Shown in pieces: positions 52,114-63,308 of a DNA stretch of 64,000 bases (within the stretch, counting starts at the first letter, position 1; each line of letters starts with the position of its first letter). Source of the stretch: Stropharia rugosoannulata (taxonomy: Eukaryota > Basidiomycota > Agaricomycetes > Agaricales > Strophariaceae); the NCBI GenBank assembly GCA_028532985.1, contig JANCIK010000001.1:2232001-2296000 (forward strand). Reading direction: 5' to 3'. The notes under the pieces are model-generated. The model was given only the letters and a program-made list of their open reading frames with translations, did no database searches and had not been told where the DNA came from. The position numbers were made by a program, and so were the translations under genes.

Positions 52114-53094
52114 ATGCGCTCAACGGCGACTGTGTCCCGCGCGTCGGCGGAGGAGGTCGCAAGGCTCCGTGCGCTTACGGAGCGGAGGCAGCGCGAGAAG
52201 GAGGAGAGGGCGCGCGCGGCGTCACTGGATATTGTGACGGTTCTGCGCACGACGCCGTGCCCTGCGCTGGTGAAGAGTCGGGTGAGGGCGCGCAGTGCGT
52301 CGAGAACGAGGACGACGACGAGGAGTCGTGGTGCGGGTGGGATCTCGAGTGGTGCAGGCCGGATGAGCGCGAGCGTGGGCGCGGCGCGGCGCGGTGTTGG
52401 CGCGGAGTGGGATGAGTGAGGCGCGCTGAAGCGCTCTGGCTCTGGTGCCGCCGCCCTGGGCGCTGGCCCACGTGAGAGGACGGAGGAGGGCGAGTCAGAC
52501 TCAAGCATTAACATTGACTTGCACATGCCGTTACCGTGCGTCTATTTTCTTTTCTCTTTCCTCTCTACACCCTTTACATGACGCTGTACTGATGATCGTG
52601 ACGTTGTAGACACCTGATGGTGCGCCACGGCCTGCTCTCGCCGTACTCGAAGCTGCTGCCGGGCGCTGCGTCGCACGCGGTCACGCCTGCCGCTGCCGCT
52701 GAGCCGGGCGGCCGCCCGGGGAGTATGATGTCAGTTGCTTCTAATGGTGAGTCTCGGTTGGGTATTGCATCCTCCAAGTGAACGCCTTTCCCTTCCGAAC
52801 CCCTCCATTGACTACCGCTCGTGCTAAACCCTCTTTCATGGCGACTGCCTCTCGATTCTTGACTTCCCCCTGCGTTGTAATTACTATCGCTTCTCTCTGC
52901 GTCATGATCGCTCTCATCGCGACGATGTCGACTTATCGCCTCTCACCTAACCTCGTCACGCCCGCGCCATCTCGACTTGCGCTCGCTTCTTCGTGCTCGC
53001 TCGCTTCCGTGGCGGGGATGTCGACAGAGAGAGAGACGCTAGTGAAAGCGCGGTGCTCGATGAGGCTGAGGGAACAAGTCTGAAACAATTATAG
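52114..53094 (+). pseudogene. Plus-strand gene fragment of unknown function, with introns
   Basis: Exon one reads RASAEEVARLRALTERRQRE and further; it passes an in-frame TGA at 52,417-52,419 (DE then GALKRSGSG), reaching SSINIDLHMPLP. Intron 52,536-52,609 (GTGCGT to TTGTAG) joins HLMVRHGLLSPYSKLLPG; a second donor GTGAGT lies at 52,747. A last coding-like stretch (GGDVDRERDASESAVLDEAE) ends at TAG 53,092. Helical basic and Ser-rich segments suggest a disordered or coiled-coil host protein. No family recognised. The 5' end is replaced by antisense RGP1. Confidence 0.5.
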
Positions 53095-53189
53095 ATCAGC
53101 AATGTATATTGGACAAGTTAAAAAAATAAAGTTCACAACAAAATTAAACCAAAAGGGCCGAGAAAATTTTCGAATTAGACATACCGTCA

Positions 53190-53470
53190 AGGAGGAACCT
53201 GGGGACCGCTGCTGGTGGGTCCACGTTCCACCGCTGCCATTGGTAATGGATGAAAGTACAAGCGTAGGGTTGAATTGCAGAGAAGTTACGAGCTGTTGTT
53301 TCGCCCAAGCGACCTCGCAAACCTGCTTGTTCTCACTACGAATCCGATAGCCTCTCCTATCAACCGCCCAAGACGGTAATTCTCGGATGCGGACCCAAAC
53401 GAGTCCATATACATGAATGCGAAGCGCCAACCCCAAGGGCCACCCGCCAGCCTGAGGTTCGCCTACAACC
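53190..53470 (-). pseudogene. Minus-strand coding fragment of unknown function
   Basis: Open minus frame (ORF 53,089-53,436, extending to 53,470) with coding character: LGLALRIHVYGLVWVRIREL, SENKQVCEVAWAKQQLVTSL, then a GTATGT donor-like site at about 53,190. No family recognised. It may be an exon of a gene cut by rearrangement. Confidence 0.35.
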
Positions 53471-53507
53471 AGCTACCCCCTCACAGACGAGCTCCAAATT
53501 TACGCAT

Positions 53508-53651
53508 ATGGCGCGAGAAATAAACAGGGAGATCGAAAGGGCACAGCAGCAACTTCGCGATCTTGAACACTGGCTCTGCGCAGCAGCATGTGCGTGCCGT
53601 GAGCGACAATGTCTTTGTCTGCAGACTGCAGACTGGTACTTCTACATGTAG
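53508..53651 (+). other. Short coiled-coil ORF (47 aa)
   Basis: ATG 53,508, MAREINREIERAQQQLRDLE then HWL and a Cys-rich end to TAG 53,649. Too short for the usual ORF cutoffs; upstream codons (QTSSKFTH) are open too. Coding status uncertain. Confidence 0.3.
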
Positions 53652-55542
53652 AGTAGTACTTCCAGGCGAGCGGAAGCGTCGTAGTCGTGGCACAGTCGTA
53701 GCATAATCACAATCATGACAAGTCGCATGTACCGAATGACTCATTAAAATCCCAGCTGCTAATTCCCCAGTTTCAAAACGCGGAGGGTGTCAATGTGTCA
53801 TTGGGAACATAACTCTCAGCTGCGAGGCAAATTTGAGTCGTTAGTCGCTGCTTGAACTCGTCATCTGCAACTCGAGGAATGCCAGCAATGCTCGAACGAG
53901 TATGTGTACATTCTGCTCAGTGATCATGGCGTAAGACAGTTTTAGAGCGCGCCGAAGTATTGATATGTCACCGTCGCACAAGCAGTCAACAATAATGTTA
54001 CGATGCCATTTCGCGTTCGTGGGCTAGACTGTGTAGGGCAACATAACTTGCTTCTTACTCCAAGAAGTCCACCGCTTTCAGCGCCATAGAATCTCTCAGT
54101 TCTATTGGCTCATGGTCGTGGATAGAAGTCTTGAACCGCTCACTTTGTCCACCCACATTTTGTTTGTGAGTTTATAACCATTCTATATCGTCTTGCACAC
54201 ATGCACGGCCAATCTACTCGTAACCCCACATAAAAGCATCAGACTAAACACGTCGGTTCCTGTTGACCATGTTGGAGGCCAGGCGAAAGCGTAAGGCGAA
54301 GATAGGGTCGCTATCCGACATTCTTGCCAGTTCATCTTCGACAAATGCTTCGAAAACTATTATCATAGTTAATGAGCCAGTCATATCCAACATAAATGCC
54401 TCGTTGCTTACATCTTAGCCGTCCATCAAGCTCTGGTATTTCATCAAATAATGAGCCACTCGGACAAAGACATGGAAACCGATAGTTCTTACCGCGAAGC
54501 ACTGCTCTATAGCGCTTTAATGCCCACAAAATGAATGCAATGTCTCTGGCGCTCACCGAGGCCAGGTCGCTTAGGCATCCATCAGTCTTGTTGAGAGTGC
54601 TGTCAAGCCAAATACTTACCTGAAATCTGGCGGTGTATGCATTGAAGTCGGCATCGTGTGCTGTATATGTGTATAATGATGGGGAGAAAGTTGCAATTAG
54701 TTTCATTTCTCCTCTTTTCCTCAATGTAGCCCTGTTTTGACCCTGTCTCTCATTGACACTCTGTGAGAATACGGCATAGCAGCGAATGTAGGGCCTGCGC
54801 CACTATTCAATGGCGTATTCGGTTCGGATATCAAATACAAGCGTCGTACCATGACAGCAACGCTCTTGTGTCTGCGATCAATGGCTTGGAAAAGCTGTGC
54901 GCGCTATGGAGCTTGACGGTCCAATCCACCGAGCTGCAAGATCTGTTTAAGTACTTGTAGATAATGACCCGTCCCAACCAAGAATTTGTAATACGTCCTC
55001 CAAGTATTGAATTCGAATGCAGAGGTGAGAAAGTAACTGCAGGCATATCTTCAAGAAGCTGTAGGTCTTGAATGCGTTATGGTTGTGACTGAGGAACAAG
55101 TTTGCCAGCTACGATAGATATACGAAGCACGCACAACTAAGGCCTCCTTCACATACGTGCTGCCTTGATATATGCGAGTTTGGCATCGGATTCGCGAGAA
55201 GGCATCTTCACTCGTCTGATGCGCCGATACGTCATCGGTGAGGATTTACAGCATCGCTCAAGAGGATTGGTCCTTGGCTCGAGGATGTTGCGACAGGGAT
55301 GTAGTGGTTCGATACCAACTACAACACAGGTGGTGGTTGGGGGTCAGGCGGTTGGGTCAGGCCACAGAAACTTGGTCGAACGGGGAATTACTCACGTGAT
55401 CACACTGTGGTCAAAATATTATGTATCTCTACGGCATATTGAATATCTTCTCTAAACATACAGGCCAGGTACGACAGGGACAATAACACTACTGAGAATG
55501 CTCGATGTGAAGAGACTCGAACCGTTGCTAGAATTATATACA
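53652..55542. other. Region with only weak coding signals
   Basis: Two opposed ORFs overlap: plus 54,269-54,418 (MLEARRKRKAKIGSLSDILA, 49 aa) and minus 54,332-54,724 (130 aa, HDADFNAYTARFQ followed by a GTAAGT donor-like site). Neither is recognised. Nothing else above 300 bp looks like a gene, and no tRNA fold was found. Confidence 0.4.
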
Positions 55543-58143
55543 TTATTTCTTGCGTACTAGGGATAAAGATAACCTTTCCATTGTAGCCAGTGCTCTGGGC
55601 AGAGTCCTTACGCCACGAAGGATATTGCGCCAATGTTTCGCTGTGTTAGGTTGTCGTCGCACAATCGGGTCGGTGGAGAACGTATCAGTAGCTGCAAGTG
55701 TGTATAAATCTTCGTTATTGCCTGTCCATCGGCTATAATACAACCCAGAGCCTGTGAACACAGGAAAGGGCGGACACCACGATCTTACAGCGTACTGGTC
55801 ACCATAGCCTGTATAATTTTATTAGTTGATACACAATGTAACAATACAATAAACAAACGTGCCAGTTGGGGTATGGTAGGTTCCCATGAGTTGCATTATT
55901 TCCGAATCCGTAAGCGCGTCATCCACCAACCTCCTCCCATCTGGTAGAGCCACCACAAACATCTCTTCATCACAGGAAAAACTGCCAGAAGGGCCGTCCA
56001 GAACTCTTTGAAAGTCAACATTTGAAATAGCAACTCTCCACAAATAGCCTCCCCGGAGCAAAGCGGCACGGGATCTTGGTTCACGCAGCAATGCAAGACA
56101 CTGCGATTCGTAGCTGGTGTATTCGCTAAAGGTAAAAGTATGATTGGAGGGGCGAATTGGCGGTGTATAATGGTGTTGACGAGGGCGTGTGGGTGGTAAA
56201 GGCAGTGTTTTGGGATCTTGAAGCGTATAGAAAGGGATACCACGACGCACCAAATAGAGTGCAATATCTTTTTCGCGAAAACCAGAATGCAGCCGGCATA
56301 CCACAAGTGCATCTGAGGCACACGTCAGGGTGATTTTCCACTTAACCGTTGCCTGCTCCATGAAGTCGATCATGAATAATGGACGGTCTGGCCCAGGAAT
56401 TTCCTGAATCAGTGGGAAAAATGAAGATTGGGCAACACAGGTCCGATTTCCTGTCAGAATATCCCATTCGTCGGGTGAAACAGTACCTGAACCAGATAGG
56501 CGGTCAATGAAGTTACAGAGGGACAAGACACGCGGTCGACCAAAAACGTAGGGAAATGATTTGTTCCAAGAAAAGCCTAAGAACCTCAAGTATTTCTTTT
56601 GAAGCTTCTCGTCTGTCAAAGGGGGCAGATTGGGAGGTGGGAGAGGAGGAGTGAACCCAAGGTAGGTAGCTGCTGTTTCAATGATTTCCTCCTCAAAGCT
56701 ATCCATATTTGGTACGAATTTTGCATCTACAGGCTGCGCATTGAATGGAAGCCAGTCTTGATCATCGTTAGATACGTTTAGACGACCGGATTCCATGAAC
56801 TGTACTGGGGTGGTGTACCAGTCATCTCCAACATTCTCATCATCGGCAGAAATGCCCTCCACAGTCTCATCAATGTCGTCTTCGTCCCAACCGTCATCCG
56901 AACCAAACTCAGTGCAGCAATCATACTCATTATTGAACGAATCATAGAATTTCTGTTTAGCGGAATAGTCTTCCAAGAAATCGCTGGACCACCTTTTGCT
57001 CACCGGCTCACGGACATACGCGTCACTGTGAACATCAGGGACCCAATGAAAAACCTTGACGTTTGATGTAGGTGGCTGCTTTTCCCTCGCCAAGCGCTTC
57101 TGGCGATTCATGGTGGTTTCTTTCTCCTCTATGCGCGCATTGAGAGCTTTCCTTGAGATCAAAAAGGTGTTCCATGACGACAAAAAGCGCTCGCGCTTTG
57201 ACGCATTAAGGGTCACCTGAGCCGTCAACGAGGTACAGTTTCCATGCTCAAGATCATCACCCATTGTATCTGTAGATAAGGAAGGGCTTGAAGTAATAAA
57301 CGTAGTCCCCGATTGAAGAAGATATGTTGGAGGGGCCAACTCCGAAAAACTGGGATCTTTAGCCAGTGACTCTCCCCAGGCGTACCAAACTGGAACATTG
57401 TTGCGAAGGAAGAAGGAAACAGGAGGTTGGGATTCATCTATGGGTGGGAGCTGTAGGAAAGCCCCGCTGCGATCAACGACTGTACTGAAGCAAAGCACAT
57501 CTGAGTTCATCAATTCTTCCAACCATGTTTTCCTGGCACCTTTGTCCGCTAAATAATCATACCATCGCATCTTCTCCCTGTTAGACAACTCGAAATCCGA
57601 TTTTGCTATCAAAAAGGCCAGGAGGGCGAACCAGACTGAAAACCAGTCCCTTGATTTGAATAAGGTCTTCTTAACGTGGCCAGCATTAGCGCTTGTTCTC
57701 ATGTAACCAAAGGATTTCGGGTTCAGTGGCCTTAACAATGGGATATCGTAGTATACCTGCAATAAAACCGTCGCAAAGATGAGATCCGACTCAATACATA
57801 GCCATTCGTCAATGATTTGTTTAGGTAATTCGTACTTAGAGTCTTCTATACGACGATGGACACGACGGGGAATTTGGGATAATGGTTGGAACGGTGGATA
57901 ATGATAATGATTCTCGATCATCATGAAGCTTATCCATCCCCACATTGGTGACCACCATCGAGGTTGTCGATACCTTGCAACATCAAGCTCGAGGATATCG
58001 CGAAAGGTGAATATCCCGCCCTTCTGTGGGATAAAAGGGTTGGGTGTTGTAAGGGAATTCCTTGGGTCAACTTCCACGGCAGGTTCTTGCACAGTGCGCT
58101 GCGAGTTAGGAGAATAGTAGATGCGACCATTCAAGATCTGCAC
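55543..58143 (-). CDS. Large protein of unknown function next to the Tnp2 transposase
   Basis: ATG 58,143 opens 764 codons; an intron 55,809-55,847 (39 bp, donor GTATTG, CTAAT-like branch site, acceptor TACAG) joins a second exon to TAA 55,543, which reads YGDQYAVRSWCPPFPVFTGS, YYSRWTGNNEDLY and LPRALATMERLSLSLVRKK. About 850 aa in all. N-part is Trp/Tyr-rich (RWWSPMWGWISFMMIENHYH), the middle acidic, the C-part has FLGFSWNKSFPYVFGRPRVL. No catalytic motif recognised. I recall similar proteins as expanded families in agaricomycetes. It lies downstream of, and in line with, the transposase, so it may be a passenger gene. Intact reading frame. Confidence 0.72.
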
Positions 58144-58330
58144 ACGCCTATAAGAGAAGATACAAAAAGGGAAAAACAGTAAGAGGTTGTCTCGTTGATC
58201 ATGAATGTCTCAACACACGTACATTTTACTTAGCTTCAATTGGAATGACGATTTCCAAGGACTTGCGCGGCTTCACGGGTTGAATGTAAAGGAATGAGAT
58301 TGTAGTATGTGAGGATGATCAGTTTGGGCC

Positions 58331-58465
58331 GTAGAAACTGATGGTTCGATACCAAATCAGCGGTACTATGGAGAAAAAGATCAAAGAGAGGGCAAAACGC
58401 GTAGACACTGATGGTTCGATACCAAATCAGCGGTACTATGGGTAAGAAGAAAGAGAGAGCAAAAG
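58331..58465. repeat. Two tandem 70-bp repeats
   Basis: GTAGAAACTGATGGTTCGAT at 58,331 and GTAGACACTGATGGTTCGAT at 58,401, each continuing through ACCAAATCAGCGGTACTATG and a purine-rich end. They sit between the start of the 55,543-58,143 gene and the end of the transposase. Each contains TCAGCGG, the complement of the CCGCTGA core found in the cluster at 61.6-62.8 kb. Confidence 0.85.
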
Positions 58466-58665
58466 AGAACCCGCATACAAACGTGGTCACATGACCGAAA
58501 TTTTAATCGACCCGTCTTGAATTATTGAGCGCTCATAATCAGACAACCGTAGCTTAAATATGATTTTGAAACTCTTATGATAGTGCAAGTCAGACATTTT
58601 TCAATTTGTGCATGGAAGATTCGTGATCAATAAATACATGACATTCTGATTCACTCATCTAATCG

Positions 58666-61486
58666 TCACAGTAGCACGTAATGTAAGTATAAACTCATGC
58701 ATCTGAGTTGTAGGTCAACATATGCTATAGAGAAATCAGTACGCAGAGTCACATGGAAAGTATCAAGGCTCACCCTGTCCACTGGCATGACATGAATATA
58801 ATCGCTTTCGGAGATGGGAGTCACAACACATTGAGATATGATGTCCCCAATTCTGATCACTGAAGCGCCATCAATTGAAGCCTCACACAAAAAGCCCGCC
58901 GCAAATCCGTATGGCAGATACGGGTCTGTAAAGCCGCTCCTTGTGACTTTGGGATGAATTTGAACCACAAGATACCAACTATTCCTGTAGCGAAAAATCT
59001 GTTCTATGACGCCCATGGACTTCTTACAGTTTGCGTTCAAAGCGTCGACAGTATATGTAATTGCACTGTCACGGTAATGAGCCGAGCTTACAATACCGTA
59101 ACAAACGCCTTTGTAGCTTATCTGCGGCACAGACACAACTTCTTCAGTTAGTAAATGGGGGTTATGCTCCCGAACTTTGAGAAGATCAAAAGTCGCTGGC
59201 TCAAGAAAAAAAGGCCGCGACAGCTTGGGAATGTTGCTATTGTCCACATCTAATTCAGACGAGAGTTTGAAACCGCGCAGATCCTCTTTCTCAATTGCGT
59301 CCATGGATTTAATTATATCTTTAGCAGCACGCTGTATGTTTGGGTCGTCACGAAGAATAGCCAAAACATTGCCATAGCGAGCAGATGCTCTAAGAATGCT
59401 AGCGTCAATCTGCCCTAAAATATTTTGATTTTAGTCCATTAACGGAAATAAAAGGTGAAGAAACTACCAAGCTGGGTGTTGGTATTTATACGATGGAAAA
59501 AGCCAATATGCCTTTCAAAGAACTGTGCTCCATGAGAGTGAGAAGGTCCAAATCGTTTCATCATATCACCTATGTGAAGCGCGGCGTGATGATTTGGTCG
59601 AAGAGAACAGTGCGGGAAAATTTCTTGAAGGCCTTCAAGGTATTTTGTCATGTTATAATTATATTCGTAAATCTGGTCTGCAGTACAGACCCGCATATTC
59701 ACAAGCCGCGCGGCTGTAACAAGATGCATCAAATTTTGGAGAATTTGCTGTTTCCTTGCAGTTTCGTCTTTCCATAACCAGATCAAAGTAACTGGCAAAT
59801 GGATTGTACAGACAACTCGCCAGTTGTTGGCACTGAGCTTGCCATGTTGCGCTGTTCCCCAGTTCTTGGGTGCAGGCGTTATCCAAGACGGAAGCTGGGA
59901 TGTTGCCATATCTTGCCAGATATGGGACATAACGTCTTTGCCCAGGATTGCAGACATTGCAGATCTAGAGGGTCCAGATGTCGATAGAGCATAAGGGTTC
60001 AAAATGAGTCGGGAGGAAGGATCAGTGTCAATCTGGGCATCAATATCAGAGATTATAACTCGGCTGCATAAGAATTTACTCTACCTTGTGAATAATTTCT
60101 TCGTAAATACTCTTTTTTCTGGTACTCTCTCTCCTTAATAGAAGCATAGATGCAATATTCTGTAAAGTAGCACTTGTCGCTTCATTATAGGCTTTCTTTC
60201 GGTCTTGTTCATTCTCAGAGAGAATGTTTTTGACTATTCTCCTAAATTTGGTTGAATCTCTGGCGACGTTATTTCTTTCAACCTCACTGTCAGTGTCTTC
60301 TGCACCATCGGCTTCGTCTGCGCTATCCTCAGGATTAATGGCATATTCATCCTCAATCTCCTCATCACTGTCCTGATCTGCGCTCAAGAAAGAGACGTCT
60401 AGGAGTGTATTTCGCTTAAAGATATTAATTACTGCGAAGGTATGAATACAGCACGTAACTCACCCATTTACATATATTTACTGCAAGTATCCACCTTGTT
60501 CCCAACACGACACTGTTTCCGGCACCTTTGATGTCATGCATTACGCAGAATGCATATAGAATTTTCCGGTGAAACTGCAGTAGCTTATACAACAAATCTG
60601 GAGGGTTTTTTTGGATAAGCTTGGCACATTTCGGGGTAACGTGGTCTCGTGCATTATACTCTTGCTTAGGTTGAAGAGGAACGCAACCATCTCCTCCATC
60701 ATGGTCCAGATCAATCTGCAAAACCTCACGGCAGTGGTGTTGTAAGACTCCAAGGTCAACAGCATGCATCCCTTCAATAACGGTAAATAATGTTGGGTCA
60801 AAATATGGAAGCTCAAATAGAGGTGACCACCTCCAGCCGAAAGCTTCGAAGACTTGCTGCCTATGTTTTTCGTTAGGTGTGTCGCGCCAAGTGTAGGCAA
60901 ATTGCCGAGTATCGTGTGCATTCTTCATTGGCCATTCGCGCCGATCTATGATATTGAGGTCGTCATAGTCCAGATCACAAAGAGGGCACATGTAGTGGGC
61001 GCTTGGGGAGGCAGCATAACCAATTAGTTGATGACAGGCAAGAATATCGCTCACGACAGGGACGATCATACCCTTCAAGAGTCGGCCATTTCGATATTTA
61101 TGTGTTCGACTGATGTAAAGTCCAGGATCCCATAGATGCTTGAAATCATTCACAACCAGCTCAAGGTAATGATTAATTTTCGTTAACGAAGGTTTACTCG
61201 GCCCTGGTATGATGCCAGCAAGATAGAGATTTTCCGGTCGATGGCGAACATTAGGCGGGAGATTTAACAATACGAGCCATATTCCAGTGGAGGAAACGTT
61301 CTGCTTGGCTGTCTTGTTGCCAAAAGGATTGAAGCTATCCACAGATAAACTGAATACCAACCGAGCTTCAGACTGCGGACCGGGATAAAAAGGGCGATTA
61401 TCCGAGCCCTTCAAACTGCGGAAAACTTCGGAGGACCAGATGTCCTCCACTACGTCTTGCGCACCTGTAGATTGATTGTCGATCAT
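58666..61486 (-). CDS. Tnp2-type transposase (CACTA/EnSpm superfamily), four exons
   Basis: Exons 61,486-60,472, 60,431-60,085, 60,032-59,468 and 59,414-58,666, joined across introns of 40, 52 and 53 bp with GT/AG ends; 891 codons in one frame. Exon one has the Tnp2 core: SVDSFNPFGN, LAGIIPGPSKPSLTKINHYL, YMCPLCDLDYDD, LPYFDPTLFTVIEGMHAVDL then GVLQHHCREV. Exon two is acidic then helical. Exon three has DMATSQLPSWITPAPKNWGT and LRPNHHAALHIGDMMKRFGP. Exon four starts GQIDASILRASARYGN. The N-terminal Cys-rich part of full Tnp2 proteins is not seen upstream of ATG 61,486, so the gene may be 5' truncated. Acts in the nucleus on element ends. Confidence 0.85.
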
Positions 61487-61642
61487 GTCTTCTGTTCCCG
61501 GTGAGAGGTCTGCCGTGGGGCTAGACTCGAATCACAAGAAACACAACACACACAACCCCAGCGGAGCGAGATCCTATCACCTAGATCGAGCGACGCTCTT
61601 CAGCTAAGCGGGTTATAGATGTCTACGCTCTCCTGGTACCTC

Positions 61643-62766
61643 TCCGCTGAGCGGATCGTGATGTTTAAGGGTCTCGTAAGTTTCGTCCAGATGTCCGCTG
61701 TACAGTGCCTGCAAGTTCGTTTTTAAGGAGGGGTTTAATTCTAGAAGTCTCAGATTAATGTCTGGGCGACCTCCGCTGAGCGCAGGGTATCGATAGTAAT
61801 GTATAGTTTTGATGGGGGCTCTGCGGGGCTTATTCCGCTGAGTGGGTTTGAGGTCCGGTGACCGATGCAAACGCTCACACAAGCTGGTATTCCCAATTGT
61901 GCCTCGCTCCGCTGACTATCCAAAGTCGTTCCGCTGAGACTGTCCAAAGTCCTATTCCGCTGAGGCTATCCAGAACCTCGTTCACCCGGTGGTGCAGTCT
62001 CAATTCACAAAACACTACAGCGAGTTTTCGTACGGTTGCACTGACTCCCGCTGAGCTCTCCAAATGACCCGGTGTCCAGAAGCTATCCAAAACTTCTATA
62101 ATTCACAATACACTTCACAGTAAAACCCTAACAACAGCTAAACACAGCCCGCTGACGGTCTGGGACGGAGCCCAACACACAAATCTAGTGGGTAGACAAT
62201 TGCTTGATTTCCGTAGTTACAATTACAAGTTTATATAGACAGGCCCTGTGTACTAATTTAGATGGAGAGTAAATACTAGCAACGCCGACCAAAGGTCCGC
62301 CGAGCGCATGTGCCTCCGCTGGGCGTTTTGATGACTACTCCGCTGGCGCGACCTGGGCCCGTTGTATTGCCAGACTCCATCGAGAGACGTTGTTAAACTC
62401 CGCTGGGCGGTTCCTTCTTGGTCATCGAGGCATGGCTACCGCTGCTAAGGTTTCCCCAGCGGAGTCCGTGCTGTGTGCATTATTCATTCCCCCGGGCATC
62501 ACACGCTCCAGCGCGCGCGCCACGGTCACCTGACGAGTGGACTTAGGCAAATTTCGCCTTCGTGATGTGTTCCGCTGAGCCCCCTTTGAGACGCCGTCTA
62601 CACACAGTCCTGCTCGTCGCCTTTGATATTTTCCGCTCAGCTGTACTCCTGTCTTCCGCTGAGAGGACAGTAACCGTTATGTGCTCCGCTGACAGCCGTT
62701 ACGGTACTTCAACTGTGTACTTATGGCCTGTACAGTCCGCTGAACCCCACATAACTGCCCGCTGAG
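61643..62766. repeat. Cluster of CCGCTGAG motifs
   Basis: The octamer CCGCTGAG occurs at 61,643, 61,773, 61,835, 61,931, 61,957, 62,048, 62,572, 62,656 and 62,759, with one-base variants at 61,909, 62,149, 62,686 and 62,737 (CCGCTGAC/A), and CCGCTGG forms near 62,315-62,400. Chance predicts far fewer than one in this length. The cluster lies just upstream of the transposase. In CACTA elements, short repeats near the ends are binding sites for the element's own protein; that role is inferred. Confidence 0.8.
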
Positions 62767-63308
62767 CACACGCGTGATGATTTGTGATGCACGCGCTGAG
62801 CGCTGAGACGGCTGACCAGGCTAGTCACCGCTCCGCTGGACCCCTGCACTTCGACCCGAACCGCCCGCTGTGGCCACTTACAGCCTTGAAGTAGACGCAG
62901 GCCTGTCATCTCCCCCTCACTAAAAATTTTGACTGTCCTCAGTCAACTTCTGCACTTATTTTTAGCGTCCCTTGTTCTATTTTCAGATCTCCCAGCGCCT
63001 ATTTGGCTATTTTTAATCTTTCGCGCATCTCCGCTGGCCAGTTTCATTGTTATCTGGTTCTTTCTCTTATTAAGGATATTCTTTTCCTATTTTGTGTTTC
63101 TTTCCGCTACCTCTAAACCCCGCTCTCTATGTAGGTTGCCTGAAAGTTTATCTGACGCCGCCCCAACGTATTTTTATTTTCCAGAAGATTCCTCCATTGA
63201 ACCGGTATTTGGTTAAGAACCTGGGACCTTGCTCCCTTCTGGCCCTCATTCCTTTCCTTCCTCTCCTCGCAGACCACCTGCCTTCTTTATTTTCTCTACT
63301 GAACCGTC
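62767..63308. promoter_or_regulatory. Upstream region of the edge ORF
   Basis: Continues with a few CCGCTG words to 63,035, then becomes pyrimidine-rich on the plus strand (CTTTCTCTTATT, CCTTTCCTTCCTCTCC) up to ATG 63,309. CT-rich tracts before the start are usual in basidiomycete promoters. No TATA box was found with confidence. Confidence 0.4.

Noticed and set aside
55290..55325. tRNA-like T-arm word GGTTCGATACC
   Set aside because: No acceptor stem, D-arm or anticodon arm could be built around it; the same word in the 58.3-kb repeat is also not in a tRNA.
62915..62925. CACTA at 62,918 as a transposon end
   Set aside because: On the plus strand CACTA should open an element to its right, but the transposase lies to the left, and no matching TAGTG end or duplication was found.
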